Positions 35,086-43,939 of a stretch of 64,000 bases of DNA are shown piece by piece. A program made the position numbers and the translations under genes. The notes under the pieces are model-generated. The model saw only the letters and a list, made by a program, of their open reading frames with translations. It did no database searches and had not been told where the DNA came from. This stretch comes from Bacteroidota bacterium (GTDB lineage Bacteria; Bacteroidota; Bacteroidia; UBA7662; CANHCV01): NCBI GenBank assembly GCA_947501265.1, contig CANMVY010000002.1, forward strand, positions 85,048 through 149,047, given 5' to 3'. The first letter of the stretch is position 1, and the number at the start of each line of letters is the position of its first letter.

Positions 35086-36042
35086 TTACTTTTTTAGACC
35101 AATTTCCTGAAGTCTTTCATGCAAGTATTCGCCCGCTGAAATGGGTTCAAAATGTTTAGGATTTTGTGTGGTAATGCACGAATCCAAACAATCCAATCGC
35201 ATTTCGGAACGAGGATGCAAGAAGAATGGAATGGAATAACGAGGGGTTCCCCACATTTCTCGTGGCGGATTAATTACCCGATGCGTGGTTGATTTCAAAC
35301 GATTATTGGTTAATCGTTGCAACATATCTCCTACGTTGACCACCAGATGATCTGGAAGGGCGGTAACCGAAACCCATTCATTTTGTTTGTTTAAAACCTG
35401 CAAACCATCGGCAGATGCTCCCATCAATAAGGTAATGAGATTGATATCCTCGTGCTCGGCAGCGCGAACAGCATCTTTGGGATCATTTACGATGGGTCCG
35501 TAAAAAATCGGACGTAAAATGCTGTTACCATGATGGATTTTTTCATCAAAATAGTCTTCATTCAAACCAAGAAAAATAGCGATGGCGCGAAGCATGTATT
35601 TACCCGTTTTTTCAAGCAACTGGTAAGCTTCCTTCCCAACAGCGTTAAATTCTGGCAATTCGGAAACGGATACGTTTTCCGGATATTCTTGTTTGATTGG
35701 ATCAGAATCATCAACATACTGACCAAAGTGCCAAAATTCTTTTAAATCACCCACAGTTCTTCCTTTGGCATGCTCTTTTCCGAAGGAAATGTACCCTCGC
35801 TGACCGGCAATTCCAGGAATTTCATACTTCTCTTTGGTCTCAATGGGCAAAGTGAAAAATGCTTTCACCTGTTGGTAAAGGTTTTCCTCAAGAGACTCGC
35901 TAAGAAAATGATTTTTTACGGAAACGAACCCAATGTTCTCATAGGCATCGCCCAACTCGTTTACGAATTTGAGTTTACGAGCAGGATCAGTTGACAAAAA
36001 ATCAGCCAAATCTACCGATGGAATACCTTGTGGAAATGTCAT
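35086..36042 (-). CDS. 2-oxoglutarate/Fe(II)-dependent oxygenase (isopenicillin N synthase-like)
   Basis: The 318-residue cytoplasmic enzyme has the DIOX N-terminal domain (GIPSVDLADFLS) and the 2OG-Fe(II) core: AEHEDINLITLLMG with the HxD iron ligands, TTHRVINPP with the distal His, and RYSIPFF with the Arg and Ser that bind 2-oxoglutarate. Substrates in this family range from small metabolites to antibiotics, and none can be inferred. It has a promoter TAAATTTG 20 nt upstream, beside a DnaA-box palindrome. Confidence 0.87.
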   Translation of the reverse strand: MTFPQGIPSVDLADFLSTDPARKLKFVNELGDAYENIGFVSVKNHFLSESLEENLYQQVKAFFTLPIETKEKYEIPGIAGQRGYISFGKEHAKGRTVGDLKEFWHFGQYVDDSDPIKQEYPENVSVSELPEFNAVGKEAYQLLEKTGKYMLRAIAIFLGLNEDYFDEKIHHGNSILRPIFYGPIVNDPKDAVRAAEHEDINLITLLMGASADGLQVLNKQNEWVSVTALPDHLVVNVGDMLQRLTNNRLKSTTHRVINPPREMWGTPRYSIPFFLHPRSEMRLDCLDSCITTQNPKHFEPISAGEYLHERLQEIGLKK

Positions 36043-36062
36043 AATGTTCGAATTAAGGAAAA

Positions 36063-36070
36063 CAAATTTA
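36063..36070 (-). promoter_or_regulatory. -7 element of the oxygenase gene
   Basis: TAAATTTG on the minus strand, 20 nt before the ATG. The DnaA-box palindrome covers the place where its -33 element should be. Confidence 0.55.
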
Positions 36071-36085
36071 TCAAATTATGCCTAA

Positions 36086-36106
36086 TTATCCACAGTTTGT
36101 GGATAA
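36086..36106. promoter_or_regulatory. Inverted pair of perfect DnaA boxes (candidate origin or DnaA-regulated site)
   Basis: TTATCCACA, a 3-nt spacer GTT, and TGTGGATAA give two perfect, convergent DnaA 9-mers. A third, one-mismatch box TTATCCAAA is at 36170-36178, and between them is the AT-rich run AAATTTTTAAAAAATT. The whole intergenic region is 149 nt between divergent genes. It could be oriC, an accessory DnaA-binding locus, or a DnaA operator for the flanking genes. No dnaA or other replication gene is nearby. Confidence 0.6.
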
Positions 36107-36191
36107 CTCAAATTTTTAAAAAATTGGAAAAATTTTTGAGGACTTCCAACCTGAACAAATTATCGACGTTTATCCAAAAAACAGGTTTATT

Positions 36192-37637
36192 ATGGTACAA
36201 AAAAATTGGTTTATTCTCGTTGCAGCCTTAGCTGGAGGTTTGGTAGGAGCTGCAACCGTATCGTCCTTAACCTCAACTATCGAACAAAACCCGGGATCAA
36301 CTCCAACTCGATTGGTTACTTCGACGGGGAATTTGGTTGGGACACCTAGTTTTGTTGAAGCATCGGCCAATGTATTACCAACGGTAGTACACATCAAAAA
36401 CTCTCGTTCTGAGACGTTTGTAGATCCTTTCTATTTCGATCCGTTTGACTTTTTCGGTGGTGGGAATGGACTTCGACAGCAAAAACGCGATGCATCTTCC
36501 ACCGGATCTGGGGTAATTATTTCCAACGATGGCTACATTGTTACCAATAACCACGTTGTTCAAGGCGCTGAAAAAATAGAAGTAACACTGGATGACAAGC
36601 GGGTTCTAGAGGCCCAAGTTGTTGGTACCGATCCCAATACCGATTTAGCCCTCATTAAAGTTTCTGCCAATAATTTGATGGCCTGCCCATGGGGAAATTC
36701 CGATGATGTTCAAGTTGGCGAATGGGCACTAGCAGTCGGAAATCCGTTCAACCTCAATTCCACCGTTACCGCAGGCATCATTTCCGCAAAGGGACGCGAC
36801 ATCAATATTCTGAACGGCCAATCGAAAATTGAGTCATTTCTCCAAACCGATGCGGCCGTTAATCCAGGTAACTCAGGCGGGGCACTCGTAAACATGAAAG
36901 GCGAACTCATTGGAATCAATACCGCCATTGCGTCAAGAAATGGAGTTTACGAAGGATATGCGTTTGCCGTTCCTGCAAATTTGGTCAAGAAGATCGTTGA
37001 AGACCTAAAAGACTTTGGCTCGGTAAAACGAGGATATCTTGGAATAACAGTGGCCGATATCAATGAAAAATTGGCTCAAGATGAAGATTTAAAAGTGCGA
37101 CAAGGAGCCTATGTTGGTGGGTTTTCCGACAATTCTCCCGCTCGTGATGCCGGAATTAGAAAAGGCGATGTCATCATTAAAATCGATGGGAAAAGTGTAA
37201 AAAATCGCCCAACGATGATGGAAATGGTTTCCAGAAAACGTCCGGGCGAAGAAATTAATGTAACGGTAAATCGAGATGGTGAAGAAAAAACCTACTCGGT
37301 AAAATTGATGGATGAAAACGGAACCGGTAATTTGGCATCGTCCAACGAAAAAGTGGAAAGTTCCACAGAACTAGGAGCAACGTTTTCGGGAATCAATGCC
37401 GATGATAAACAGAAACTTGGCATCAACGGCGGAGTTAAAATTGTTTCGATTACCGGTGGGAAACTGAAAATGTCGGGCATCAAACCGGGCTTCATCATCA
37501 CCAAAATTCAAAACCAAAAAGTAACCGATATTAAAGACATCGATCGAATTTTGACCAACACCAAATCGGAAACAGCGCTATTGATTGAGGGGGTTTACCC
37601 TGATGGTCGACGGGCCTATTACGGCATTGGACGATAA
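36192..37637 (+). CDS. HtrA/DegP-family periplasmic serine protease
   Basis: The 481-residue protein has an N-terminal hydrophobic anchor or signal (WFILVAALAGGLVGAATV). The catalytic triad is in TNNHVVQG (His about 121), DPNTDLALIKV (Asp about 151) and NPGNSGGAL (Ser228). Two PDZ domains follow, from about 280 (RGYLGITVADINEK) and 400 (GVKIVSITGGKLKMSGIKPG). It degrades or refolds damaged envelope proteins. It stands alone with a strong terminator; no TAnnTTTG promoter is obvious upstream. Confidence 0.94.
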   Translation: MVQKNWFILVAALAGGLVGAATVSSLTSTIEQNPGSTPTRLVTSTGNLVGTPSFVEASANVLPTVVHIKNSRSETFVDPFYFDPFDFFGGGNGLRQQKRDASSTGSGVIISNDGYIVTNNHVVQGAEKIEVTLDDKRVLEAQVVGTDPNTDLALIKVSANNLMACPWGNSDDVQVGEWALAVGNPFNLNSTVTAGIISAKGRDINILNGQSKIESFLQTDAAVNPGNSGGALVNMKGELIGINTAIASRNGVYEGYAFAVPANLVKKIVEDLKDFGSVKRGYLGITVADINEKLAQDEDLKVRQGAYVGGFSDNSPARDAGIRKGDVIIKIDGKSVKNRPTMMEMVSRKRPGEEINVTVNRDGEEKTYSVKLMDENGTGNLASSNEKVESSTELGATFSGINADDKQKLGINGGVKIVSITGGKLKMSGIKPGFIITKIQNQKVTDIKDIDRILTNTKSETALLIEGVYPDGRRAYYGIGR

Positions 37638-37672
37638 AAAAATAAGGGCGATTTGATCGCCCTTATTTTTTT
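37636..37672. terminator. Bidirectional terminator between htrA and mscS
   Basis: AAAAAATAAGGGCGAT and ATCGCCCTTATTTTTT form a 16-bp stem around TTG. The stem includes the stop and last codons of the mscS gene on the minus strand. Confidence 0.9.
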
Positions 37673-38517
37673 CTAAACCGATTTACAATGGCCCTATTCA
37701 AAACTCTTTTTAACTTCCGTTCTATTTCGGGCATGGATTGATCCAACGTGAATTGATATTTGCAAATCAATTCATTTCCATTGATTTCAATGATGCGCAA
37801 AGAGGTGGATCCAAAACGAATCAGTTCAGCTGAATTCTCTATCAAAGTTTGATTTAAGAATTGTTCTACATCTTCGATTTTCTCAAACTCGTCGTACCTC
37901 AATACAAATTCAAGAACCGTTTTTCGGTTCTCTAACTTGCTGTAATTAACAATCTCATGCGTAAACAAAATCGTATTGGGAAGAAAAACAACTTCATCTT
38001 CATCGGTTAACAATTGAACTGATCCCAGGGTAATATCGGTAATTCGCCCGCGGTGGTGACCGATCTTCACGTAATCATCGATCAATAGCCGATTGGAAAA
38101 AGCCAATACCATGCCGTTGATTACGTTGGAAATATAATCCTTAAAAACGATGGCAACGGCAGCAGCAGCCACACTTAAACTGGTTATCAAATCTTTCAAA
38201 TGGAGGTTGAAAAGCGACAAGAAAACCGCCAAGGCCTGAAACGAATAAACCAAGATTGAAATTTGGCGAAGACCCAAAATGAAATTCTTAGCCTTCTTTA
38301 CATCGCGTTTTCCACTTCCAAAGGAAACCAACAAAATAAATTGCTTGATAATTTCCATCAATACCACCAATTGCACCATCACTAAGGATAATCGCAAGGT
38401 GTAACTCCACTGTTCTTTTACCGAGAATAAGGGTTTGAGCCAGAAAATCCCGACACCAATAGATAAAAAAAGGAGGATGATCCCCATTCTCCTTGTATTG
38501 CTTTGTCGTAATGCCAT
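37663..38517 (-). CDS. MscS-family mechanosensitive channel
   Basis: The track starts at TTG 38523; ATG 38517 (MALRQSNTRRMG) is better and gives 284 residues. Four membrane segments precede the MscS core: the pore-lining helix with SLSVAAAAVAIVFKDYISNVINGM, then the beta domain KIGHHRGRITDITLGSVQLLT and FLPNTILFTHEIVNYSK. It opens under membrane tension and relieves hypo-osmotic shock. The -7 element TAAATTTG ends 3 nt before the ATG and overlaps the end of the upstream decarboxylase gene. Confidence 0.9.
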   Translation of the reverse strand: MALRQSNTRRMGIILLFLSIGVGIFWLKPLFSVKEQWSYTLRLSLVMVQLVVLMEIIKQFILLVSFGSGKRDVKKAKNFILGLRQISILVYSFQALAVFLSLFNLHLKDLITSLSVAAAAVAIVFKDYISNVINGMVLAFSNRLLIDDYVKIGHHRGRITDITLGSVQLLTDEDEVVFLPNTILFTHEIVNYSKLENRKTVLEFVLRYDEFEKIEDVEQFLNQTLIENSAELIRFGSTSLRIIEINGNELICKYQFTLDQSMPEIERKLKRVLNRAIVNRFRKK

Positions 38518-38520
38518 GCT

Positions 38521-38528
38521 CAAATTTA
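38521..38528 (-). promoter_or_regulatory. -7 element of mscS, 3 nt from the ATG, overlapping the speA stop
   Basis: TAAATTTG, then AGC, then ATG on the minus strand; the element contains the TAA stop of the preceding gene. The mRNA would be leaderless. Confidence 0.5.
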
Positions 38529-39920
38529 CGTATAACCGAGAATTTTTAACATGGATTTGTACGATTGTTCTTTCGCAAAAAGTTTAGTGAAGTACTCACC
38601 GTTCTCATCACAATCAATAATCACATGTTTGGGTGCTGGAGTTAAACAGTGTTGAATACCTCCATATCCACCAATGCTTTCTTGGTATGCGCCTGTATGG
38701 AAAAATCCAATGTATTGGGGGCGTTCTTTGTCGTAAGTCGGCAAATAAATGGCATTTTGATGGGCTTCAGCATTGTAAAAATCGTCGCTATCGCACGTTA
38801 ATCCTCCCAACAAAACCCTTTCGTATTCGCGTTCCCAATTGTTCAACGCCATCATGATAAAACGCTTATTGATGGCCCAAGAATCGGGTAACGTTGTCAT
38901 AAAAGAAGAATCAATTAAATTCCATTTTTCACGATCGTTCTGCTTTTTCTGATCGATAATCTCGAATAAAACGGCACCGCTTTCACCAACGGTAAACGAA
39001 CCAAATTCCGTGAAAATATCCGGTTCCTTCACCCCAGAATTGTTGCACATGGACTTCACCTGAGCAATGATTTCTTCTGCCATGTACTCGTAATCGTAAT
39101 CAAATGTCAACGAATCTTTGATGGGAAATCCACCGCCGATGTTCAGGCTATCCAAAGTTGGACAAATTCGCTTCAATGCACAATAAACGTTCACACACTT
39201 GCTCAATTCATTCCAATAATAGGCAGTGTCGCGAATTCCGGTATTGATGAAAAAGTGGAGCATTTTCAGCTCCATTTTTGGGTTATCTTGAAGATTCTTG
39301 ATGAAAAATGGAACAATATCCTTGTATCCCATTCCCAAACGCGAGGTGTAGAACTCAAATTTCGGCTCTTCTTCCGCTGCAATTCGAATTCCAACTTTCA
39401 CGGTAGAGTTCGTCATTTCATTCAAAGCAGCCATTTCAGTAGGATTATCCAACACACAAACCAGGTTTTCAAATCCGTTATCGACCATTCGAACAATGTT
39501 TTCGATGTACTGCGGACGTTTGTAACCATTGCAAATGATGAACTTGTCTTTGGTAACTTTTCCAGCATTGTACATCTCTTCGATGATATTGATATCAAAG
39601 GCAGAAGACGTTTCCAAATGGATATCATTTTTCAAAGCCTCTTCTATAACAAAGCTAAAATGACTTGATTTTGTGCAATAGCAATAGTTGTACTTTCCAT
39701 CATACAACGACTTCGCCATGGCTACAGCAAAGATCTTTTTGGCCTTTTGAATTTGATGGGAAATCTTTGGAAGGTATGATATCTTTAACGGGGTACCGTA
39801 TTGTTTAATGACATCCATCATCGGTATATCGTGAAAATAAAGCTCATTATCAATGACTTTAAACTCCTCGGTAGGAAAATCGAACGTTTGTTCAATTAGG
39901 TCGATGTACTTATTCCTCAT
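38526..39920 (-). CDS. speA: Arginine decarboxylase (Orn/DAP/Arg decarboxylase 2 fold)
   Basis: The 464-residue PLP enzyme matches the Bacteroidota arginine decarboxylase type from its start (MRNKYIDLIEQTFDFP). The PLP lysine is likely in YNYCYCTKSSHFSFV, followed by HLETSSAFDINII and the glycine-rich phosphate site LNIGGGFPI; the Cys of the dimer-partner site is in LLGGLTCDSDDFYN. It makes agmatine, the first step to putrescine and longer polyamines. It is much shorter than the E. coli SpeA of about 650 residues. Confidence 0.87.
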   Translation of the reverse strand: MRNKYIDLIEQTFDFPTEEFKVIDNELYFHDIPMMDVIKQYGTPLKISYLPKISHQIQKAKKIFAVAMAKSLYDGKYNYCYCTKSSHFSFVIEEALKNDIHLETSSAFDINIIEEMYNAGKVTKDKFIICNGYKRPQYIENIVRMVDNGFENLVCVLDNPTEMAALNEMTNSTVKVGIRIAAEEEPKFEFYTSRLGMGYKDIVPFFIKNLQDNPKMELKMLHFFINTGIRDTAYYWNELSKCVNVYCALKRICPTLDSLNIGGGFPIKDSLTFDYDYEYMAEEIIAQVKSMCNNSGVKEPDIFTEFGSFTVGESGAVLFEIIDQKKQNDREKWNLIDSSFMTTLPDSWAINKRFIMMALNNWEREYERVLLGGLTCDSDDFYNAEAHQNAIYLPTYDKERPQYIGFFHTGAYQESIGGYGGIQHCLTPAPKHVIIDCDENGEYFTKLFAKEQSYKSMLKILGYT

Positions 39921-39938
39921 GACTTCAAATTAGGTTTG

Positions 39939-39946
39939 CAAAAATA
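39939..39946 (-). promoter_or_regulatory. -7 element of the arginine decarboxylase gene
   Basis: TATTTTTG on the minus strand, 18 nt before the ATG. Confidence 0.55.
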
Positions 39947-40028
39947 CACGACTAATTTAAATTATCAAGTTAAAAGAAATCCGCGTCAGTTGGATTACAA
40001 AAAATTAACCAAACCAACTTCATCAAAT

Positions 40029-41288
40029 TCACTCTTCTACAAAATCCAAATCCCTACCAAAGGTTTCTTTTAAATACCAAGTACCGGCAATGGCCAAGGC
40101 AAAACATACGATCCCAACCAAGTAAGCAGCGTGATAGGAAGTCCAAACATGAGAAAGAGCCACGAAAGACATGGTAATTGGAAGTACACCTCCGCGCACA
40201 AAATTGGGAGCAGTAGTGGTAACCGTTGCGCGGATATTTGTTCCAAATTGTTCTGAGGCAAGTGAAACAAATAGGGCCCAATAACCGGTTACAAACCCAA
40301 GTGCAAAAGACAACCACTGAAACGCAGCCAATGAAATCCCTTGAACTTCAAGGAAAACAAAACTCAATACTGCACAAGAAATTAAGTAAATGAAGATTAC
40401 TTTTCGACGGGAGCGCATCCATTGACTCAATAAACCACTAACTAAATCACCTACACTTAACCCAATATAACAGAAAATAACCGCAATGCCTCGTATTTCA
40501 TTTTGATGGGCAACCTCACCTGGACGAAGAAGAGAATGAAAATCAAGGCTTGAAAATTTAATTAGTATTCCCACAACAAACCAAACTGGAAGTCCAATTA
40601 ATACGCAAGCAAGGTAGCGGAGTGCTCGTTCTTTGGTTTTAAAGATGAGGAAAAAACTCCCCTTTTTAAGATTATCCTTCTCTTTTACTTGATTGAACAT
40701 TTCCGAATCGAAGGTGCCAACGCGAAGAAAAAGCAAGGATAATCCTAAAATACCTCCAATTAAATAGGCCTCCTGCCAAGGATGCAGCCCAAAAACATCG
40801 AAATGATTCCGACTAACGAGGGCTGCAACAACGGCGCCCAATGCACCCATTGTTGCGATGATCATGGTTCCAATTCCGCGCTTTTCCTTATCGAACGACT
40901 CCGAAACCATGGTAATTCCTGCACCTAATTCTCCTGCTAAACCAATGCCTGCCAACAAACGAATCCACTCGTATTGGGTAATGTTCGTAACGAAGGCATT
41001 GGCAATATTGGCTAAAGAATACAATAAAATACTCCCAAACAACACCGACTTTCGCCCTTTTTTGTCACCCCAAATCCCCCAAAGCAATCCACCAATTAAC
41101 ATCCCAACCATTTGCCAATTGAACAACGAAACGTCGTACTTCTTCAAAAGAGCCTCATCGGTAATCCCAATGCCTTTTAAACTAGCAGTTGAAATGATAT
41201 TGAATAATTGGAGATCATAAATATCAACGAAGTAACCCAAGGAAGCTACCAATATGAGCATTCCCTTTCCTTTGAAAATTTGGTTCAT
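40029..41288 (-). CDS. MFS transporter (sugar-porter-like)
   Basis: The track starts at TTG 41294, but ATG 41288 (MNQIFKGKGMLILVASLGYF) gives the natural N-terminus and 419 residues. Twelve membrane helices are likely. The loop 2-3 motif GGLLWGIWGDKKGRKSVLFG is the MFS signature, and RLLAGIGLAGELGAGITMVSE in helix 4 is close to the sugar/aromatic-acid porter motif. An Asp in the first helix (YFVDIYDLQLF) suggests proton coupling. Substrate unknown. Confidence 0.87.
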   Translation of the reverse strand: MNQIFKGKGMLILVASLGYFVDIYDLQLFNIISTASLKGIGITDEALLKKYDVSLFNWQMVGMLIGGLLWGIWGDKKGRKSVLFGSILLYSLANIANAFVTNITQYEWIRLLAGIGLAGELGAGITMVSESFDKEKRGIGTMIIATMGALGAVVAALVSRNHFDVFGLHPWQEAYLIGGILGLSLLFLRVGTFDSEMFNQVKEKDNLKKGSFFLIFKTKERALRYLACVLIGLPVWFVVGILIKFSSLDFHSLLRPGEVAHQNEIRGIAVIFCYIGLSVGDLVSGLLSQWMRSRRKVIFIYLISCAVLSFVFLEVQGISLAAFQWLSFALGFVTGYWALFVSLASEQFGTNIRATVTTTAPNFVRGGVLPITMSFVALSHVWTSYHAAYLVGIVCFALAIAGTWYLKETFGRDLDFVEE

Positions 41289-41291
41289 CCC

Positions 41292-41299
41292 CAAATTTA
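41292..41299 (-). promoter_or_regulatory. -7 element of the MFS gene, 3 nt from the ATG, overlapping the ribF stop
   Basis: TAAATTTG, then GGG, then ATG on the minus strand. The TAA is the ribF stop codon. Confidence 0.45.
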
Positions 41300-42241
41300 A
41301 GCAACAAAATTTTGCTTAGCGAAAAATTCGATAACGTTCTTCTTGTCGTTTTGTAGCAGAGGAATCAAGTCGGTTAGTGATTTAACATCTTGATCATCGC
41401 GAATAAATGCATGCATGAAGATTTTAACTTCCTCCCCATAAATTTCTCGATCAAAATCAAAAATATTTACCTCAATGCGCTTCTCAAGTCCGTCCAATCC
41501 ATTCCGAAAACCAATGTAGAGCATTCCAAAGTACGTTTCTTGTGGATTAATAACCACTTCTACTGCATAAATTCCAACCTTAGGAATCAGCTTTTGAGGA
41601 TGGTCCAACTGAATATTTGCGGTTGGGAATCCGATGGTTCTACCCCATTGGTTTCCGTGAACCACCGTACCAGTAAGTGGGTAATTTCTGCCCAAAAGGG
41701 CATTCGCTTCTTGAATTTTGCCATCGCGAAGAGCCTCTCGAATTCGGGTAGAACTGATCGCGATGGTCTCTTCTTCCAATACCGGAATCTGCAATACTTC
41801 AAAACTGGAATGAAACTGCTTCAACAATTGAACATCTCCTCCCCTATTTTTTCCGAATCGATGATCGTAACCGATGCAAACAAATTGCGCATTCAGGTTT
41901 TCGATGATCACTTCCTGAACAAATCGAGACGCTTCAAAATCAAAAATCCCAGGAACTTGATCCAAGTAGTAAACCTCATCTATTCCTACTTCCTCAAAAA
42001 CATTCAACTTCTCCTTAGCAGTTTGAAGAATTTCTATTCCCTTTGCGGTTGGATTAATCAATAATCGTGGGTGATTTGAAAACGTTAAAATGGCAGACTT
42101 CAACCCTCTTTGACGAGCTTTCTCAACAACCTTTTTTAAAATCGACAAATGTCCTTTATGAACTCCATCGAAGGATCCAATGGTCAATGCCAAAGGTTGA
42201 TCCTTCTTAACTTCCAACCAATTGAAATCAAAGATTTTCAT
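41297..42241 (-). CDS. ribF: Bifunctional riboflavin kinase / FAD synthetase
   Basis: The 314-residue enzyme has the N-terminal nucleotidyltransferase domain (LTIGSFDGVHKGHLSIL, then SSTRIREALRDGKIQEAN) and the C-terminal flavokinase domain (VHGNQWGRTIGFPTANIQL and EVNIFDFDREIYGEEV). It makes FMN and FAD from riboflavin in the cytoplasm. It overlaps the truB gene by 14 nt, so the two are translationally coupled. Confidence 0.95.
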   Translation of the reverse strand: MKIFDFNWLEVKKDQPLALTIGSFDGVHKGHLSILKKVVEKARQRGLKSAILTFSNHPRLLINPTAKGIEILQTAKEKLNVFEEVGIDEVYYLDQVPGIFDFEASRFVQEVIIENLNAQFVCIGYDHRFGKNRGGDVQLLKQFHSSFEVLQIPVLEEETIAISSTRIREALRDGKIQEANALLGRNYPLTGTVVHGNQWGRTIGFPTANIQLDHPQKLIPKVGIYAVEVVINPQETYFGMLYIGFRNGLDGLEKRIEVNIFDFDREIYGEEVKIFMHAFIRDDQDVKSLTDLIPLLQNDKKNVIEFFAKQNFVA

Positions 42242-42959
42242 GGGAGGCTTTATCTTTTCGCTCTTCCAAAAGGCTGACCAACTCTTCTAAATTCCAAGCA
42301 TCATCCACATGAAAGTTGCCGATTTTGGTTCGTCTCAACCCTGCCAACACACCACCACAGCCCAATTCTTGGCCTAAATCGTGGGCCAAACTTCGAATAT
42401 AGGTTCCTTTACTGCAAACGATTCTAAAGTGTAAATTGGGGAAATCAAAACGAGTAATTTCAAATGTTTCAACCGTAACATTTCGTTTCTTCAGTTCTTG
42501 AGCTTCCCCTTTTCGAGCTAAATCATAACTTCTTTTCCCATCTACCTTGATGGCAGAAAAAACGGGAGGAACTTGTTCAATTTCACCCAAAAAATGATTT
42601 TCAATGACACTCAGAACTTCGGACTCTTGAATATGCTGGTAATCGCGGTATTCAGAAGGTTCCGTTTCATAATCGTAGGAAGGCGTGATTACGCCCAATT
42701 GAATCACACCGGTATATTCTTTGATTTGCCCCATGTAGGACTCAATTTCTTTGGTTTTCTTTCCCGTGCAAATGATTAAAAGTCCGGTAGCTAACGGATC
42801 CAACGTACCCGCATGTCCAATTTTCTTAGCCGGTTTGATTCGGTATTTGAGTTTGGCCACCACATTGAAGGACGTCCAATTCAAAGGTTTGTCCACCAGC
42901 AAGACCTCACCGGCAGCAAAATCAAAAGTTAATCCACGAAGTTCAGTTGTATTCCCCAT
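42228..42959 (-). CDS. truB: tRNA pseudouridine-55 synthase TruB
   Basis: The 243-residue enzyme has the catalytic motif [14 protein letters not shown], with the reactive Asp, after [17 protein letters not shown]. It makes pseudouridine 55 in the T-loop of tRNAs. The only plausible ATG, at 42959, lies 31 nt inside the uppP gene, so the start depends on translation of uppP or on re-initiation. It has no PUA domain, so it is the short form. Confidence 0.94.
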   Translation of the reverse strand: MGNTTELRGLTFDFAAGEVLLVDKPLNWTSFNVVAKLKYRIKPAKKIGHAGTLDPLATGLLIICTGKKTKEIESYMGQIKEYTGVIQLGVITPSYDYETEPSEYRDYQHIQESEVLSVIENHFLGEIEQVPPVFSAIKVDGKRSYDLARKGEAQELKKRNVTVETFEITRFDFPNLHFRIVCSKGTYIRSLAHDLGQELGCGGVLAGLRRTKIGNFHVDDAWNLEELVSLLEERKDKASHENL

Positions 42960-43741
42960 TGCAACATGAGCAGAATTGCTGCTCCAATAATAATTCGATA
43001 AATCCCAAAAGCTCTGAAACCGTACTTGTTTAATATTCCAATGAAGGTTTTAATAGCAATAAGTCCCACCACAAAGGCAACCGCATTTCCAATCAATAAT
43101 TCTTGCACATGATCGGTAATGAGTTGGGGAGAAATTTTATAAAGGTCGTACCCTTTTTTGGCTGTGGCACCCAACATGGTTGGAACTGCCAGAAAAAAAG
43201 AAAATTCGGCGGCTTGTTTGCGATTGAATGGGCCAATCATTCCTCCAATAATGGTAGCTGCGGAACGTGAAACACCAGGAATCATGGCAATGCATTGAAA
43301 CAAACCAATCAGAACAGCATGTCCGAATCCCATTTTTTCGGGATTCAATTCCTCTCTGCCTTCCAACTTCCAAGGAAGCATCATTTTATCAAAGAAGAAA
43401 AGAATAACTCCTCCAATCACCAAAGCCCAAGCTACCACAGAAACATCTCCGAGCATGGCATCGATGGCATCTCCAAAAATTAAACCGATAACAGCTGCCG
43501 GAAAAAATGCGGCAAGTAGTTTCCAATAAAAATTAAACGATTGAAAAAACCGTTTAAAGTAAAGCACAACTACCGAAAGGATGGCTCCTAACTGAATAAT
43601 GACCATGTAGGCCTTCAAAAAATCAGTACTAGGAATTCCCAACAAATGCTGGGTGATGATCATGTGCCCCGTAGAAGAAACCGGAAGAAACTCCGTTAAT
43701 CCTTCAACAATTGCAATGACAACCGCCTGAAAATTGGTCAT
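42929..43741 (-). CDS. uppP: Undecaprenyl-diphosphatase UppP (BacA)
   Basis: The 270-residue membrane protein has the family motifs [18 protein letters not shown] near the N-terminus and [14 protein letters not shown] in the middle, which form the active site. It recycles the undecaprenyl carrier used for peptidoglycan and for the surface glycans encoded elsewhere in this window, and confers bacitracin tolerance. It overlaps the DUF3098 gene by 4 nt and truB by 31 nt. Confidence 0.95.
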   Translation of the reverse strand: MTNFQAVVIAIVEGLTEFLPVSSTGHMIITQHLLGIPSTDFLKAYMVIIQLGAILSVVVLYFKRFFQSFNFYWKLLAAFFPAAVIGLIFGDAIDAMLGDVSVVAWALVIGGVILFFFDKMMLPWKLEGREELNPEKMGFGHAVLIGLFQCIAMIPGVSRSAATIIGGMIGPFNRKQAAEFSFFLAVPTMLGATAKKGYDLYKISPQLITDHVQELLIGNAVAFVVGLIAIKTFIGILNKYGFRAFGIYRIIIGAAILLMLQWGIQLNFVD

Positions 43742-43935
43742 TTAGACTCTTTTTTTCGGTACATGATGGCGAAACCATTCACCACAAAACCCAAAATGAG
43801 AAGAATGGGTGCTACAACGGTTTTGGAGGTGCCGTAGATATCTTCTTTTCCACTCATCATAAAAAATCCGATGGCCAAGATGGCACAACCAATGCCCATG
43901 ATGATGTAGTTCATTTTTCCGAAATAGTGATTCAT
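43738..43935 (-). CDS. DUF3098 family small membrane protein
   Basis: The 65-residue protein has two membrane helices (YIIMGIGCAILAIGFFMMSG and APILLILGFVVNGFAIMY) with the short polar turn KEDIYGTSKT, a pattern I know as DUF3098. These proteins are found in Bacteroidota, usually between ftsX and uppP as here. The role is unknown, but the constant position suggests a link to division or wall precursor recycling. Confidence 0.85.
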   Translation of the reverse strand: MNHYFGKMNYIIMGIGCAILAIGFFMMSGKEDIYGTSKTVVAPILLILGFVVNGFAIMYRKKESK

Positions 43936-43939
43936 AGTT

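Noticed and set aside
36043-36191. Calling the DnaA-box palindrome oriC outright
   Set aside because: Gene orientation to the right and the absence of replication genes do not support it; kept as a candidate in the findings.
41390-42064. 224-codon + strand ORF opposite ribF
   Set aside because: Antisense shadow of ribF, which shows all family motifs on the minus strand.
41297-42241. FMN riboswitch near ribF
   Set aside because: ribF starts inside truB, leaving no leader for a riboswitch, and no RFN-like motif is visible.
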